From the NCBI RefSeq assembly GCF_009646335.1, contig NZ_WJBU01000005.1:272941-336940 (forward strand): 64,000 bases of DNA, written 5' to 3'. Position 1 is the stretch's first letter. The number at the start of each line of letters is the position of its first letter. This document shows positions 1 through 11,074 of the stretch, in pieces. The notes beneath the pieces are model-generated. The model saw only the letters and a program-made list of their open reading frames with translations. It had not been told where the DNA came from and made no database searches. Source of the DNA: Caenimonas koreensis DSM 17982. Its GTDB lineage: Bacteria > Pseudomonadota > Gammaproteobacteria > Burkholderiales > Burkholderiaceae_C. Made by a program: the position numbers and the translations under genes.

Positions 1-296
1 GCGTTGAAGGCGCAAGAGCAACTCGCAGCGGACGGTATCGCTGTGCGCGTGGTGTCGATGCCGAGCACGACGGCGTTTGATCGCCAGAGCGCGGCATACA
101 AGTCGAGCGTGCTGCCGCAAGGCGTGCCGCGCATCGCCGTTGAAATGGGCGTGACCGACGGCTGGTGGAAGTACGGCTGCGCCGCAGTCGTTGGCATCGA
201 CACGTATGGCGAGTCGGCACCGGCGAATGTGCTGTTCAAGCTGTTCGGGTTCACGCCGGAGAATGTGGCGGATACGGTGCGGGTGGTGCTCGCGAA

Positions 297-300
<4 letters not shown>
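1..300 (+). CDS. tkt: Transketolase, C-terminal end (5' truncated by window)
   Basis: This is the last 99 codons of transketolase, which moves two-carbon units between sugar phosphates in the cytosolic pentose phosphate and Calvin-type pathways using thiamine diphosphate. The visible part is the C-terminal domain, with the run RVVSMPSTTAFDRQ, a PRIAVEMGVTDGWWKYG segment and the family-typical GESAPANVLFKLFGFTPENV close to the end. The catalytic TPP-binding part lies outside the window. The reading frame is open from base 1, so the start codon is upstream. The stop codon overlaps the next gene (ATGA at 297-300), and gap follows about 1 kb later, a common tkt-gap arrangement in Burkholderiales. 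Confidence 0.93.
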
Positions 301-2305
<2,005 letters not shown>

Positions 2306-2311
2306 AGCTCG

Positions 2312-2348
2312 AAAAAATCCCCGCGGCTCCCTGGGGGATGCCGCGGGG
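2312..2348 (-). terminator. Rho-independent terminator between gap and the minus-strand operon
   Basis: A perfect 9-bp stem, CCCCGCGGC (2319-2327) with GCCGCGGGG (2340-2348), has a 12-base loop. Read on the minus strand the stem is followed by a run of six T (A run at 2312-2317), so it is a canonical terminator for the operon ending at 2391. It probably also stops gap transcripts, although the plus-strand T run is missing. A second smaller hairpin (GATCCCCTG-CAA-CAGGGGGTC, 2354-2374) lies beside it. Confidence 0.75.
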
Positions 2349-2390
2349 CGAAAGATCCCCTGCAACAGGGGGTCTGGAGAGCGGTGGCGT

Positions 2391-3392
2391 TCAGCGCTTG
2401 CCGGCTGACGACGGCGGCAACGGTATGGTGAACGTCGGTGGCGACACTTTCGTGAAATCGGCCGGCACGCGAAAAAGCTGCGCATCGGGCTCACCCCGCG
2501 TGACGTTCTGCACGCGGTAGTTTTCTTCACCGGCCAGCGGGTCGGCATCGCGCGAGCGCAGCGTGATGCCCAGCTCCGGCGAGTTCCACGTTTCATTGAC
2601 GATCACGATCGGCCGCTCATTGCCGATGCGGCCCGCCTCGATCGTCCATGTGGTGCGCTTGCCGTCGGCGCGCAGGCCCTCCACGGCGTCTGCGGGCAAG
2701 ATCGTCACCACGCCCACGCCACGCGGGCCGGGCAGCCGCATCGGGAACGGCATGGGCGGCGGCGCAAACATGCGTGGCGGCGGCGGCCCATCGCCCATCG
2801 CGCCGGGGATGGCGATGCGCACCGGCTCCGGCTGCGAGGAGGCGGGGTCAGGCGGTGGCGCAGCGGCCGGCGCCTTGCCCGGGCGCAGGCGCTCGCGCAG
2901 GTCCCGCCCCAGGCCGAGCAGGCGCTCGAGCATCGTCGCTGACGGCTCGGTGTCGGCGCCGCCGCCCGTGCGGCGCGGCGCATCGAGGCGAACGGCGCGC
3001 TTGCCCTCCAGGTCGAGCATCCAGCTCTCGTGGGCGACCGGGTCGCGCACAAAGACATTGCGGCGCCCACCCGGGCCCATCACCTCCTGGCGCGTGCGGC
3101 CCTGACCATCGCGGCACTGGCGCGACGCCTGCCGCTGCACGATGCGGTTGCCGTCCACGAGCGACTGCACGCTTTCATGCACTGCGTCCGCGCAGTACGG
3201 CGCGTTCTGCACGACGCGCTCGCGCTCGAGCTGTGCGCCGGCCATGAAGAGCATGTCGTGGCGCATCGGCCCGCCCAGCATTTGTACCTGCGAATCGACA
3301 GGAGTCTGCGCCTGCGTGGCAGCGGCGCAGAGCAGCGTGACGGCCGCTGCGGTGCCGCGCCAGAGGGTGTGGTGGGGGTGTGTCTTTGTCAT
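2391..3392 (-). CDS. Secreted proline-rich protein of an ECF sigma operon
   Basis: This is a 333-residue exported protein of unknown function. The N-terminus (MTKTHPHHTLW, then a hydrophobic run ending ATQAQ) is a signal peptide. The mature N-terminal part has CADAVHESVQSLVDGNRIVQ and a RTRQEVMGPGGRRNVFVRD segment, typical of beta-rich secreted proteins found in sigma/anti-sigma operons. Residues about 160-235 are proline-rich and low-complexity (PPPPRMFAPPPMPFP). The C-terminal part contains WNSPELGITLRSRDADPLAGE, a pattern often seen in proteins that read out substrate or oxidative damage. The start at 3392 is supported by AGGAG six bases upstream; two further in-frame Met codons upstream (up to 3410) lack one and overlap the preceding gene. 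It is the third gene of the operon, 14 bases after the anti-sigma gene. Confidence 0.75.
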   Translation of the reverse strand: MTKTHPHHTLWRGTAAAVTLLCAAATQAQTPVDSQVQMLGGPMRHDMLFMAGAQLERERVVQNAPYCADAVHESVQSLVDGNRIVQRQASRQCRDGQGRTRQEVMGPGGRRNVFVRDPVAHESWMLDLEGKRAVRLDAPRRTGGGADTEPSATMLERLLGLGRDLRERLRPGKAPAAAPPPDPASSQPEPVRIAIPGAMGDGPPPPRMFAPPPMPFPMRLPGPRGVGVVTILPADAVEGLRADGKRTTWTIEAGRIGNERPIVIVNETWNSPELGITLRSRDADPLAGEENYRVQNVTRGEPDAQLFRVPADFTKVSPPTFTIPLPPSSAGKR

Positions 3393-3406
3393 GGCGGTCT
3401 CCTTCA

Positions 3407-3892
3407 TCACTGCATCACGCGCACGGCCAGCACGGCGCCGCCGTCCTGCACCAGCACCTGAGCGGGTGTACGCTCACCGGCGCGCGTGGGGTCATAGGGC
3501 AGGCCCAGGCCGACCAGCCGGGCTTGCGACATCTCGGTGGGCACCAGCCAGGCGGCGCCGGGCTGCGAAGCGTCGGCCGCGACAGCGACGAAGCTGCCTT
3601 CAGCAGCAGCTGGCACGCCCTGCACCGGATCGAGTGAATTCACCAGCAGCATCACGCACAGTGCGGCGCACGCCGTGCCCGCGAACGCCTTGCCAAAGAC
3701 CGACCAGCCGAGCCAGGCGCCCAGACGTGAGGCAGGCCTCGCGGGTTTGCGCTGGCGGCTGTCCAGGGCGCGTTCGATGGCGGGCAGCAACGTCGCCGGT
3801 GGCGTATGCGCGTTCAGCTCGGCAGCGGCCAGCCTCATGGCATGGGCAAGCTGTGCAGGGGCAAATGGTGCCGGGGCAGGTGTGTCGTTCAT
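3407..3892 (-). CDS. Putative membrane-anchored anti-sigma factor
   Basis: This is a 161-residue protein with a soluble N-terminal part (residues 1-60), one predicted transmembrane helix at about 65-85 (FGKAFAGTACAALCVMLLVNS) and a periplasmic C-terminal part of about 75 residues containing GSFVAVAADASQPGAAWLVPTEMS. This layout, and its ATGA overlap (3889-3892) with the ECF sigma gene, are what is expected of a cognate anti-sigma factor holding the sigma factor at the inner membrane. No CHCC zinc motif (ZAS) is seen, so it is not a zinc-type anti-sigma. The start is the ATG at 3892; a longer reading frame exists upstream but lies inside the sigma gene. Confidence 0.72.
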   Translation of the reverse strand: MNDTPAPAPFAPAQLAHAMRLAAAELNAHTPPATLLPAIERALDSRQRKPARPASRLGAWLGWSVFGKAFAGTACAALCVMLLVNSLDPVQGVPAAAEGSFVAVAADASQPGAAWLVPTEMSQARLVGLGLPYDPTRAGERTPAQVLVQDGGAVLAVRVMQ

Positions 3893-4479
3893 GTCAGTGC
3901 CTTCATGGCGGGGGCGAGCGCTTGCGCGAGGCGTTGCCGGCCGCGGTGCACGCGGGTGCGCAAGGTGTTCAGTTCGACGCCGGCGATTTGCGCGGCTTCG
4001 GCATAGGGGCGCTCCTGCAGGTCCACGAGCACGATGGCTTCGCGAAACCCGAGCGGCAATTCGCGGATCGCCCGCCACAGTGCAGCCGTGTCCTGCGAGC
4101 GGGCGAGTTCGACTTCGGGCGCCGGCACATGCGTGTCGCCGTTGCGCTCGTGTGCCTCGTCGTCGTCTGCCACGTCGAACTCGAGTGAGGGCACTGATTC
4201 GCGCCAGCGGGCAAGCAGCCGGTGCCGTGCGATGCCGCACAGCCACGCGCGCAGCGGCCCGCGTGCCGGGTCGTAGGCGCCCGCACCCTCGGCGAGTTCA
4301 ATGAATGCATCCTGCGTGGCGTCGGCCGACCACGCCGGGTTGCCGCACATGGCGAGCGCAAAGCGGTAGATCTCGCCCGCCTCGGCGCGGTAGACGAGGC
4401 CCAGCGCGTCGCGGTCCCCCGCTGCCACGCGGGCAACGAGTTCGGCACAGGGAGATAACGGGCGGGGGCCCCAGGGCAT
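3889..4479 (-). CDS. ECF-type RNA polymerase sigma factor (sigma-70 family)
   Basis: This 196-residue protein has the two conserved blocks of extracytoplasmic-function sigma factors. Region 2 is around residues 22-95 (GDRDALGLVYRAEAGEIYRFAL, DATQDAFIELAE, PLRAWLCGIARHRLL). Region 4 is around residues 130-188 (ALWRAIRELPLGFREAIVLVDLQ, YAEAAQIAGVELNTLRTRVHRGRQRL). An acidic linker of about 30 residues (EFDVADDDEAHE) joins them. It directs RNA polymerase to a small regulon, released by the anti-sigma encoded next to it. A candidate own promoter (GGGAAC, 16 bases, CGCAAT) lies upstream, suggesting autoregulation. The subfamily cannot be settled by eye. Confidence 0.9.
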   Translation of the reverse strand: MPWGPRPLSPCAELVARVAAGDRDALGLVYRAEAGEIYRFALAMCGNPAWSADATQDAFIELAEGAGAYDPARGPLRAWLCGIARHRLLARWRESVPSLEFDVADDDEAHERNGDTHVPAPEVELARSQDTAALWRAIRELPLGFREAIVLVDLQERPYAEAAQIAGVELNTLRTRVHRGRQRLAQALAPAMKALT

Positions 4480-4523
4480 CAGCTTGACTTCCAGACGGGT
4501 CGCCGGCGGCGCCCTTCCTTCTT

Positions 4524-4551
4524 ATTGCGCCGGGACGCAGGAAAAGTTCCC
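4524..4551 (-). promoter_or_regulatory. Candidate ECF-type autoregulatory promoter
   Basis: On the minus strand GGGAAC (4551-4546) is followed after 16 bases by CGCAAT (4529-4524), about 45 bases before the sigma gene start. GGAAC-type -35 elements are typical of ECF promoters. The -10 match is weak, so this is only a candidate. Confidence 0.35.
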
Positions 4552-4564
4552 GCCACGCGAAAAA

Positions 4565-5617
4565 TCAGGCAGGCACTTCCTCACGCCCATCCGGATGCAC
4601 TGCAAACCGCTTCGGGTCGCGCCCGTGGTTGGGCGCGCTGTCACCAAATGGCCAGCCGCCAAACTGCGTGCGCCGATAGTCCTGCATCGCCTGCATGATC
4701 TCGGCCTGCGTGTTCATCACGAACGGGCCGTACTGCGCGACCGGCTCGGCAATCGGCTTGCCTTGCAGCAGCAAAAATTCGCCTTCCACGTCGCCGTTCA
4801 CCAATTCGGCAGCAACATCCCCGCGCAGCTCGATCGCGTTTGACGACTGCACTGCTGTGCCGCCTATGGTCACGCTCGCACCCTTGAAGAAGTACAGCGT
4901 GCGCCGCGTGCCATGGCCCTTGGCGGCAGGCAGCGTCCAGCGCGCACCCGGCGCCATGCGAATGGTCCAGATCGCCACGTCGGCTTCAGGCTGCGCGGCC
5001 CATGAGTCGGGCGGCGGCGGCAGCGGTGCATCAGCGCCTTCGAGTTGACCTGCAACTGTCAGCACATCCGTCTGGCGGCCCGCTTCGTCATGCGTGACCA
5101 GCCGCGGCATGTCCGCTGACCACAGCATCGTGAAATGCGGCGGCACCATCTTGTTCTTCGCGGGCAGGTTCAGCCAGATCTGGAAGAGCTCCAGCGGGTT
5201 CTCGCGCTCGCTGTCGAGCAGGGGGAACATCTCTGAATGGACGATGCCTTGCCCGGCCGTGACCCACTGCGCATCGCCCTGGCCGAAGCGCGCCTTCGCG
5301 CCCAGTGAATCGCTGTGGTCGATCAGCCCCTTGCGCACCACCGTCACGGTCTCAAAACCGCGATGCGGATGCGCCGGAAAGCCCGGCACTGTCTCGCCGT
5401 GGTACATGCTCCAGCCGTCCTTGCGGCTGAAGTCCTGGCCAATGTCGCGCCCCGCCAGCGAGTCCTGCGGGCCCATGTCGGCATTGCCCTTCGGGTACGC
5501 ATCATCGTGATACGCGCAAAACAGGAACGGGTCCTGCGTCGCCCAGGGAAAGCCCAAGGGCAGAACGCCCAGCACGGGCGAGGGGGTGGTCGTCATGGGG
5601 GTCGTCATGGTGGTCAT
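4565..5617 (-). CDS. Pirin family protein
   Basis: This is a 350-residue bicupin, longer than the common 230-290 residue pirins. The N-terminal cupin carries the metal-site region FPAHPHRGFETVTVVRKGLI (about residues 80-100) and GDAQWVTAGQGIVHSEM, where His-His-His-Glu ligands would bind iron; the C-terminal cupin has TLYFFKGASVTIGG. The tail DPKRFAVHPDGREEVPA is typical of the family. Pirins are cytosolic proteins, some with quercetinase activity; the substrate here is unknown. The start is taken as the Met at 5617; two more Met codons follow at 5608 and 5596, and no clear ribosome site separates them. A much longer open frame continues upstream but is the antisense shadow of the kinase gene. 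The gene is divergent from that kinase. Confidence 0.85.
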   Translation of the reverse strand: MTTMTTPMTTTPSPVLGVLPLGFPWATQDPFLFCAYHDDAYPKGNADMGPQDSLAGRDIGQDFSRKDGWSMYHGETVPGFPAHPHRGFETVTVVRKGLIDHSDSLGAKARFGQGDAQWVTAGQGIVHSEMFPLLDSERENPLELFQIWLNLPAKNKMVPPHFTMLWSADMPRLVTHDEAGRQTDVLTVAGQLEGADAPLPPPPDSWAAQPEADVAIWTIRMAPGARWTLPAAKGHGTRRTLYFFKGASVTIGGTAVQSSNAIELRGDVAAELVNGDVEGEFLLLQGKPIAEPVAQYGPFVMNTQAEIMQAMQDYRRTQFGGWPFGDSAPNHGRDPKRFAVHPDGREEVPA

Positions 5618-5785
5618 TGAGTCAAGATGGGGGCGGCGTAGCGATCTTGAAGTGTGCGCCAGCGTGACGCAATGTTGTCCGCAGCGCAACAGTCTCGCTC
5701 GCGAGCGGCTCAATGTGCCGCATTGCGCAGGCGCGGGCACCGGAGGCAGGGCTAAACTCATATTTACCTCCATTCCGAGCATTGA
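5618..5785. promoter_or_regulatory. Divergent intergenic region, pirin / giant kinase
   Basis: These 168 bases must hold promoters for both divergent genes. A short palindrome CGCTCGCGAGCG lies near 5695-5706. No convincing -35/-10 pair was recognised. Confidence 0.3.
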
Positions 5786-8700
5786 ATGTTTCCAATCAGG
5801 CCAGCGGCTTCCCGAGTGGAAATTGATTTTGACGCTGGGGTGCAGCCCATTCACGCCAGCGCGACGACACGCATCGTTCGCGTTCGTCATGCCGCTTCGT
5901 CGCAGGACCTCGTTGGCAAGCTGTACCTCGGCCCGGCTGCTGCCCAGCGCTGGAAGATTGAAGCCGCGATGCTGGCGCGCCTGGTGGGCATTGCCGGCAT
6001 CGTGCAATTGGCCGCACAGCCGCCAGCCCAGGGCTCGCTGCTGCTGCAAGACTGCGGCTCGCAATCGCTGGCGCAGGCGATGGCCCGGCGGCGGCTCGAC
6101 GTGACGCGCGTGCTCGCGATCGGTGCGCGCCTGGCGCAAATCCTCAGCGATGTTCACAGGGCGGGCGTCATTCATCGCGACATCAACCCCGCGAACATCA
6201 TGCTGTCGCCCGGCGGCGAGCCCGTGCTCATTGATTTCGATCTCGCCGTGCCTTTCGATGCCGAGGCGCCGCCAGCGCAAGAGAACTTGCTGGTCGGCAC
6301 GCTGGCCTATATCGCACCGGAACAAACGGGCCGCACCGGCCGCGTCGTGGATTACCGTGCGGACTTGTACGCGCTGGGCGTCACGCTCTACGAAATGGCC
6401 ACCGGCGTGTTGCCTTTTGAGGGTGACGATGCACTGCAGCTGATTCAGGGCCACCTCGTGGGCCAGCCGGCAGCGCCGACTGAGCGAGAACCAACGGTGC
6501 CGCGCATGTTGTCGGACATCGTGATGCGGCTGCTCGCGAAGTCACCGAACGAGCGCTACCAGAGCGCCAGCGGCCTGTTGCACGATTTGCTTCGCCTGCA
6601 GGCGCAAGCAGGCCATGAGCTGCAAGTTTTTGATCTGGGCGAGCGCGACTTTCCCGCGCGCTTGCTGGCACCGCCGCAACTCGTTGGCCGCAGCAGCGAG
6701 CTGGCCCGGCTGCATGAGGTGCTCGCCGGCTCTATCGAGGGGCGGGTGCATGGGCTTCTCATTGAAGGTGCTGCAGGCACCGGCAAGACCGCATTGATCC
6801 AGGCGCTGCGCCGGATGGCCGGCGCAGCAGGCGGGCTTTATATATCCGGCAAATTCGACCAGCACCGCGCGCAGAGCGCGGGCGCTGATGCGCTGAACCA
6901 CGCGCTGCGCCAGCTTGGCAGCCTTCTTCTGGCGCGGGCCGGTGACGAGGGTGCTGCACTGCGCGAGCGCGTTCTGCAGTCCGTGGGCCATGCGGCAGGC
7001 ATGTTGACGCGCCTGTTGCCCGAGTTTGAACTGCTGCTGGGGCCGCAGCCCGAGTCCGGCGGCGCGGAGCCGCACCAGCTGTCCACAAGGCTCGTGCAAG
7101 CCCATGTGGACTTGCTGGCGGCCATCGTCTCGGCGACGCAGCCGCTCGTCATGGTGTTCGAGGATATGCAGTGGGCAGACGCGCTGTCGCTGCGCGTGTT
7201 CGACAGGCTGGTGAACGAGCCCTCGTTACGCGGCCTGCTCATGGTGGGTACCTATCGCGGTGAGGACGTCGTTGCGCCGCACCCGCTGGCAGAAATGCTG
7301 AAGCTGCAAGCAAGCGATGGCGCGCGGCTTGAGCTCATCCGCTTGCACCCCCTGGCCAACGCCGAAGTCGGCGAGATGCTCCAGGCCATGCTGCGGCTTG
7401 CGCCCGAGCCCGCCCTTGCGCTGGCCGGTGAGGTTTGCGAACTGAGCGCCGGCAACCCCTTCGACACGGTAGAAATTGTCAACGCGCTACGCGGCGAAGG
7501 GCTGCTGCGGCTCGAGTCGAACGGATGGACCTGGCAGGGTGAGTCGATCAGGCGCTTTGCAGGCCGCAGCAGCGTTATTGACTTGCTCGCAGTTCGCATC
7601 GCGCGCTTGCCGCCACAGTCGATAGCGCTGCTCGAGTGCATGAGCTGCATTGGCGCGACCGTGTCGCTTGAAGTGCTGGCAGCCGCGCTGGACGCCACGG
7701 CGCACGAGCTGCGCGAGTGCCTGCAGGCGCCCCTGGACGATGGGCTGCTGTCACTCGACATGAGCGAGCAGCCGTTCGTGCAGTTCCGGCATGACCGCGT
7801 GCAGCAAGCCGTTTGGGAGCGACTCGATGCCGCACGGCAGTCTTCGTTGCAGCTGACCCTGGCGCGCAGGCTGGCTGCTAATGCGTCGACGCGTTCACAA
7901 GCGGCGCAGCAGTACCTCGCCTGTGCAGGCGCGTTGAGCGATGCCGGTGAAATGACTGCCGCGGCAAACCTGCTGCTTCACAGCGGCAGGCAGCTGCTGC
8001 GCAATGCCGTGCCTGACCACGCGGGGCGGTATCTGGCCGCGGCCGCAGCGCTGCTCGATGCGCAGCCGCATGCCGACGTTGCCTTGCGCTGCGAGATCGA
8101 CATTGCCTGGCATGCGGCCTTCTACGCGCAGGGCCAGCTCGCAGATGCCGACAGCCTTCATGATCGCCTCTGGCGCGAGATGCTCACAGAGCGGATCGAG
8201 CCTGCGGCGCTGGTTGAGCCCACCTGCCTGCAGATGCGCAGTGTGTATATGCGCGGGCGCATCCGCGAGGCCATCGACATGGGCTTCGAGCTGTTGAGGC
8301 GCCTGCGCGGGCCGGTGTTCATTGGCGCTGACGACGCCGGATCACGACAGGGCCTGGACGAGCTGAGCAACTGGGTCGCGCGGGAGCGCGCAGCCGCGAA
8401 CGCGCCGCGTTCGCCGACCACAGACCGGCGGGTGCTGGGCCTGGCAAATATCCTGAGCCGGCTGTTCCCGCCGGCGTGCTTTCTCATGGAAGAGAAAACG
8501 CTGGTGTGGCTGCTGCTCGAGGCGCAGCGCCTGTGGAGCGCCCACGGGCCGAGCCCCGCGCTCATGGTCGCGCTCAGCCGCGCCAGCATGGTGTTGATCC
8601 CCCTGCGCGGCGACTGGCGCTGCGGCTTTGATATTGCGCGCTACGTGCTCGAGGTCGGGCAGGCGCACGGCTTCGAGCCGGAGACCTCTGAAGCGCGCCA

Positions 8701-11074
8701 CGCATTCGCGATCAGCGCCAGCCACTGGTTTGAGCCGCTCGCCATCACGGCGCAGCATGCGCTGCAAACACGCGACGGATTCGCGCGCTTTGGCGATATC
8801 TCCTTTTGCTGCTTTACCTACGGCGTGACCAACGAAGTCGCGCGCGAATGCGCGCCATCGCTGGCCAGCTACGCCGCCGACATCGAGGCCGGGCTGGCGC
8901 TGTGCGCGCGCGCGGCCAATCACCTGGCGGCCACGCTGATCGGCGTTGAGCGGCAGCTGCTGCGTTGCCTGCGCGGCGAAACCACCAGCCCCGGCACTTT
9001 CAACGACGCAGGCTTTTCAGAGGCTGCGTTCCTCGAAGACGCGGCCTCCATGCCGGTCATGCGGATCACCTTCCTCTTGCGGCGCGCCATCGCCGCGGCG
9101 ATCTGGGGCGACACAGACAAGCTTGACGAGTGCACGGCCGCAGCCATGCCCCTGCTGGACAGCGTGCCCGGCTTCTACATCACCGTGCATGCGCACTTCC
9201 TGCGCGCGCTGGCACTTGCGTGGCGCCTGCAGCGCTCGCTGGCAGCGCCTGATGCACCAGCGCAGTTGGCGCAATGCCGCGAGTGGCTCGCCGCGCGCGC
9301 GCAAGACCAGCCGGACAACTACCAGCACCTGCTTGCACTGGTGCAGGCCGAAGAGGCGTGGGCCCACGGGGACATGCTCGCAGCCGTCGCCGGGTTCGAG
9401 TCAGCGCTCTCGCAAGTGCGATCGCAGCGCAGGCCCTGGCACGAGGCGTTGATCACTGAACGCATGGGGCGCTTCCACCTGGCGCAGGCGTGGCGGCAGA
9501 CAGGCACGCATTGGCTCGTGCAAGCGCGCGACCTGTACGGCGCATGGGGTGCTTCGGCCAAGGTGTTGCAGATGCAGGGCGAGCCGGGCGCGCCGGCATC
9601 TGCTGGCAGACCCATCGCGCAAGACGCGCTGCCCGCGCGAGCGTCTTTGCGTAGCGGCAGTCTGTCCACGCCGTCGATGGCGCTCGACCTGCTGGGTGTG
9701 CTGCGCGCCTCCCAGGCGCTCAGCTATGAAACAAGCCTGGGCGGGCTGAGTGCGCGCGTTCATGAAGTCCTGGCCGCGTTGACCGGGGCGACGCACGTGC
9801 AGCTGCTGTCATGGAACGAAGACCGTTGGGAACTGCTCTCGCCCGGTCATGCGCCAATGGCAGCCAGCGATGCGGCGCGCGACGGCTTGCTGGCGCGCTC
9901 GGTGATTGACTACGCACGTCGCACCGGCCAGCCGCTGTTGGTGGAAGACGCACTGGCTGACGACCGCTTTGCGCGCGACCCCTATTTCGCCAATGTCCAT
10001 CAGTGTTCGCTGCTGGTGGTGCCAATTTCCGCCCAGGGCGGCCCGCGCGCCCTGCTGGTGCTGGAGAACCGCGACGGCCGTGCTGCGTTCAACACAGACG
10101 GCCTCGACACCGTGATGCTCATTGCTGGCCAATTGGCGGTCTCGCTGGCCAATGCGGCGCTCTACGACGAAATGGAGCGGCGCGTGGAAGCCCGCACGCG
10201 GGAGCTGCAGCAGACGCAGGCGCAACTCGTGGCGACTGCGCGGCGCGCAGGCAAAGCGGAGGTGGCCAACAACGTCCTGCACAACGTCGGCAACGTGCTC
10301 AACAGCGTCAGCGTGTCGGCGAGCATCGTGCGGCGCACAGTGACCCACTCGCGCCTCCAAGGCTTGTCCCACGTGGTCGCGTTGATGAATGAACATCGCA
10401 GCGACCTGAGCGCCTTCATGGAAATCGACCCGAGAGGCTCCGCCCTGATGCCCTACCTCAATGGTCTGGAGCATGCGCTGGCCGAAGAGCGTGAGCAGGT
10501 GCTCGGCGACCTTGACAGGCTGACGCACAGCGTTGACCACATCACACACGTCATCGCGACGCAGCAGTCAGAAGCGGGGCAGTCCGGCTTTGTCGAGCTG
10601 GTGCGCCCGCGCGAGATCATGGACGAGGCCGTGCGCGTGTGCGCTCAGGCCATAGCGCGCGCCGGCTGTCAGGTCATTCAAAGTGATGAAGAGATTCCTG
10701 CTCTCCTGCTGGATCGCCCGCGCCTGCTACAAATCCTTGTGAATCTGATCGTCAATGCCACGCAGGCGATGGAAGGGGTGCCCGAAGCCGACAGGACGCT
10801 GGAGCTAAGCGCGCACGTGGAGCCAGGCGAGCCGCCCGTCCTGCTGATGTGGGTGAAGGACAGCGGCGAAGGCATTGCGAGCGAGAACCTGGAGCGCGTG
10901 CTGGCACACGGCTTCACGACTCGCCAGTTCGGCCATGGCTTTGGCCTGCACAGCAGCGCACTGGCGGCCATGGAGATGGGCGGCAAGCTCACGCCCTACA
11001 GCGCCGGCCGCGGCCACGGCGCAACCTTTACGGTGGCTGTGCCGCTGCAGCAGGCGGCAAGCCGGCCTCAGTGA
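5786..11074 (+). CDS. Trifunctional Ser/Thr kinase - AAA ATPase - GAF - histidine kinase
   Basis: This is a 1762-residue multidomain signalling protein of a known large family. The Ser/Thr kinase domain covers residues 1-275: catalytic loop HRDINPANIM (about 129), DFD in place of DFG, and APEQ. A STAND/AAA-like ATPase follows at about 300-600, with Walker A GAAGTGKT (about 329) and Walker B LVMVFEDMQWAD. A long alpha-helical, TPR-like part spans about 640-1260. A GAF domain lies at about 1310-1455, then a coiled coil (EMERRVEARTRELQQTQAQL). The dimerisation/His box is atypical (VLHNVGNVLNSVS, about 1498), and the HATPase has NLIVNATQAM, DSGEGI and HGFGLHSSALAAMEMGG. No membrane segment is seen, so it is probably cytosolic. 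No response regulator sits next to it. The DFD variant and weak glycine loop leave the activity of the kinase domain uncertain. Confidence 0.92.
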   Translation: MFPIRPAASRVEIDFDAGVQPIHASATTRIVRVRHAASSQDLVGKLYLGPAAAQRWKIEAAMLARLVGIAGIVQLAAQPPAQGSLLLQDCGSQSLAQAMARRRLDVTRVLAIGARLAQILSDVHRAGVIHRDINPANIMLSPGGEPVLIDFDLAVPFDAEAPPAQENLLVGTLAYIAPEQTGRTGRVVDYRADLYALGVTLYEMATGVLPFEGDDALQLIQGHLVGQPAAPTEREPTVPRMLSDIVMRLLAKSPNERYQSASGLLHDLLRLQAQAGHELQVFDLGERDFPARLLAPPQLVGRSSELARLHEVLAGSIEGRVHGLLIEGAAGTGKTALIQALRRMAGAAGGLYISGKFDQHRAQSAGADALNHALRQLGSLLLARAGDEGAALRERVLQSVGHAAGMLTRLLPEFELLLGPQPESGGAEPHQLSTRLVQAHVDLLAAIVSATQPLVMVFEDMQWADALSLRVFDRLVNEPSLRGLLMVGTYRGEDVVAPHPLAEMLKLQASDGARLELIRLHPLANAEVGEMLQAMLRLAPEPALALAGEVCELSAGNPFDTVEIVNALRGEGLLRLESNGWTWQGESIRRFAGRSSVIDLLAVRIARLPPQSIALLECMSCIGATVSLEVLAAALDATAHELRECLQAPLDDGLLSLDMSEQPFVQFRHDRVQQAVWERLDAARQSSLQLTLARRLAANASTRSQAAQQYLACAGALSDAGEMTAAANLLLHSGRQLLRNAVPDHAGRYLAAAAALLDAQPHADVALRCEIDIAWHAAFYAQGQLADADSLHDRLWREMLTERIEPAALVEPTCLQMRSVYMRGRIREAIDMGFELLRRLRGPVFIGADDAGSRQGLDELSNWVARERAAANAPRSPTTDRRVLGLANILSRLFPPACFLMEEKTLVWLLLEAQRLWSAHGPSPALMVALSRASMVLIPLRGDWRCGFDIARYVLEVGQAHGFEPETSEARHAFAISASHWFEPLAITAQHALQTRDGFARFGDISFCCFTYGVTNEVARECAPSLASYAADIEAGLALCARAANHLAATLIGVERQLLRCLRGETTSPGTFNDAGFSEAAFLEDAASMPVMRITFLLRRAIAAAIWGDTDKLDECTAAAMPLLDSVPGFYITVHAHFLRALALAWRLQRSLAAPDAPAQLAQCREWLAARAQDQPDNYQHLLALVQAEEAWAHGDMLAAVAGFESALSQVRSQRRPWHEALITERMGRFHLAQAWRQTGTHWLVQARDLYGAWGASAKVLQMQGEPGAPASAGRPIAQDALPARASLRSGSLSTPSMALDLLGVLRASQALSYETSLGGLSARVHEVLAALTGATHVQLLSWNEDRWELLSPGHAPMAASDAARDGLLARSVIDYARRTGQPLLVEDALADDRFARDPYFANVHQCSLLVVPISAQGGPRALLVLENRDGRAAFNTDGLDTVMLIAGQLAVSLANAALYDEMERRVEARTRELQQTQAQLVATARRAGKAEVANNVLHNVGNVLNSVSVSASIVRRTVTHSRLQGLSHVVALMNEHRSDLSAFMEIDPRGSALMPYLNGLEHALAEEREQVLGDLDRLTHSVDHITHVIATQQSEAGQSGFVELVRPREIMDEAVRVCAQAIARAGCQVIQSDEEIPALLLDRPRLLQILVNLIVNATQAMEGVPEADRTLELSAHVEPGEPPVLLMWVKDSGEGIASENLERVLAHGFTTRQFGHGFGLHSSALAAMEMGGKLTPYSAGRGHGATFTVAVPLQQAASRPQ

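Noticed and set aside
5618..6454. Long N-terminal extension of the pirin frame
   Set aside because: The added part lies opposite the kinase gene, has no pirin-like sequence, and the family start fits 5617.
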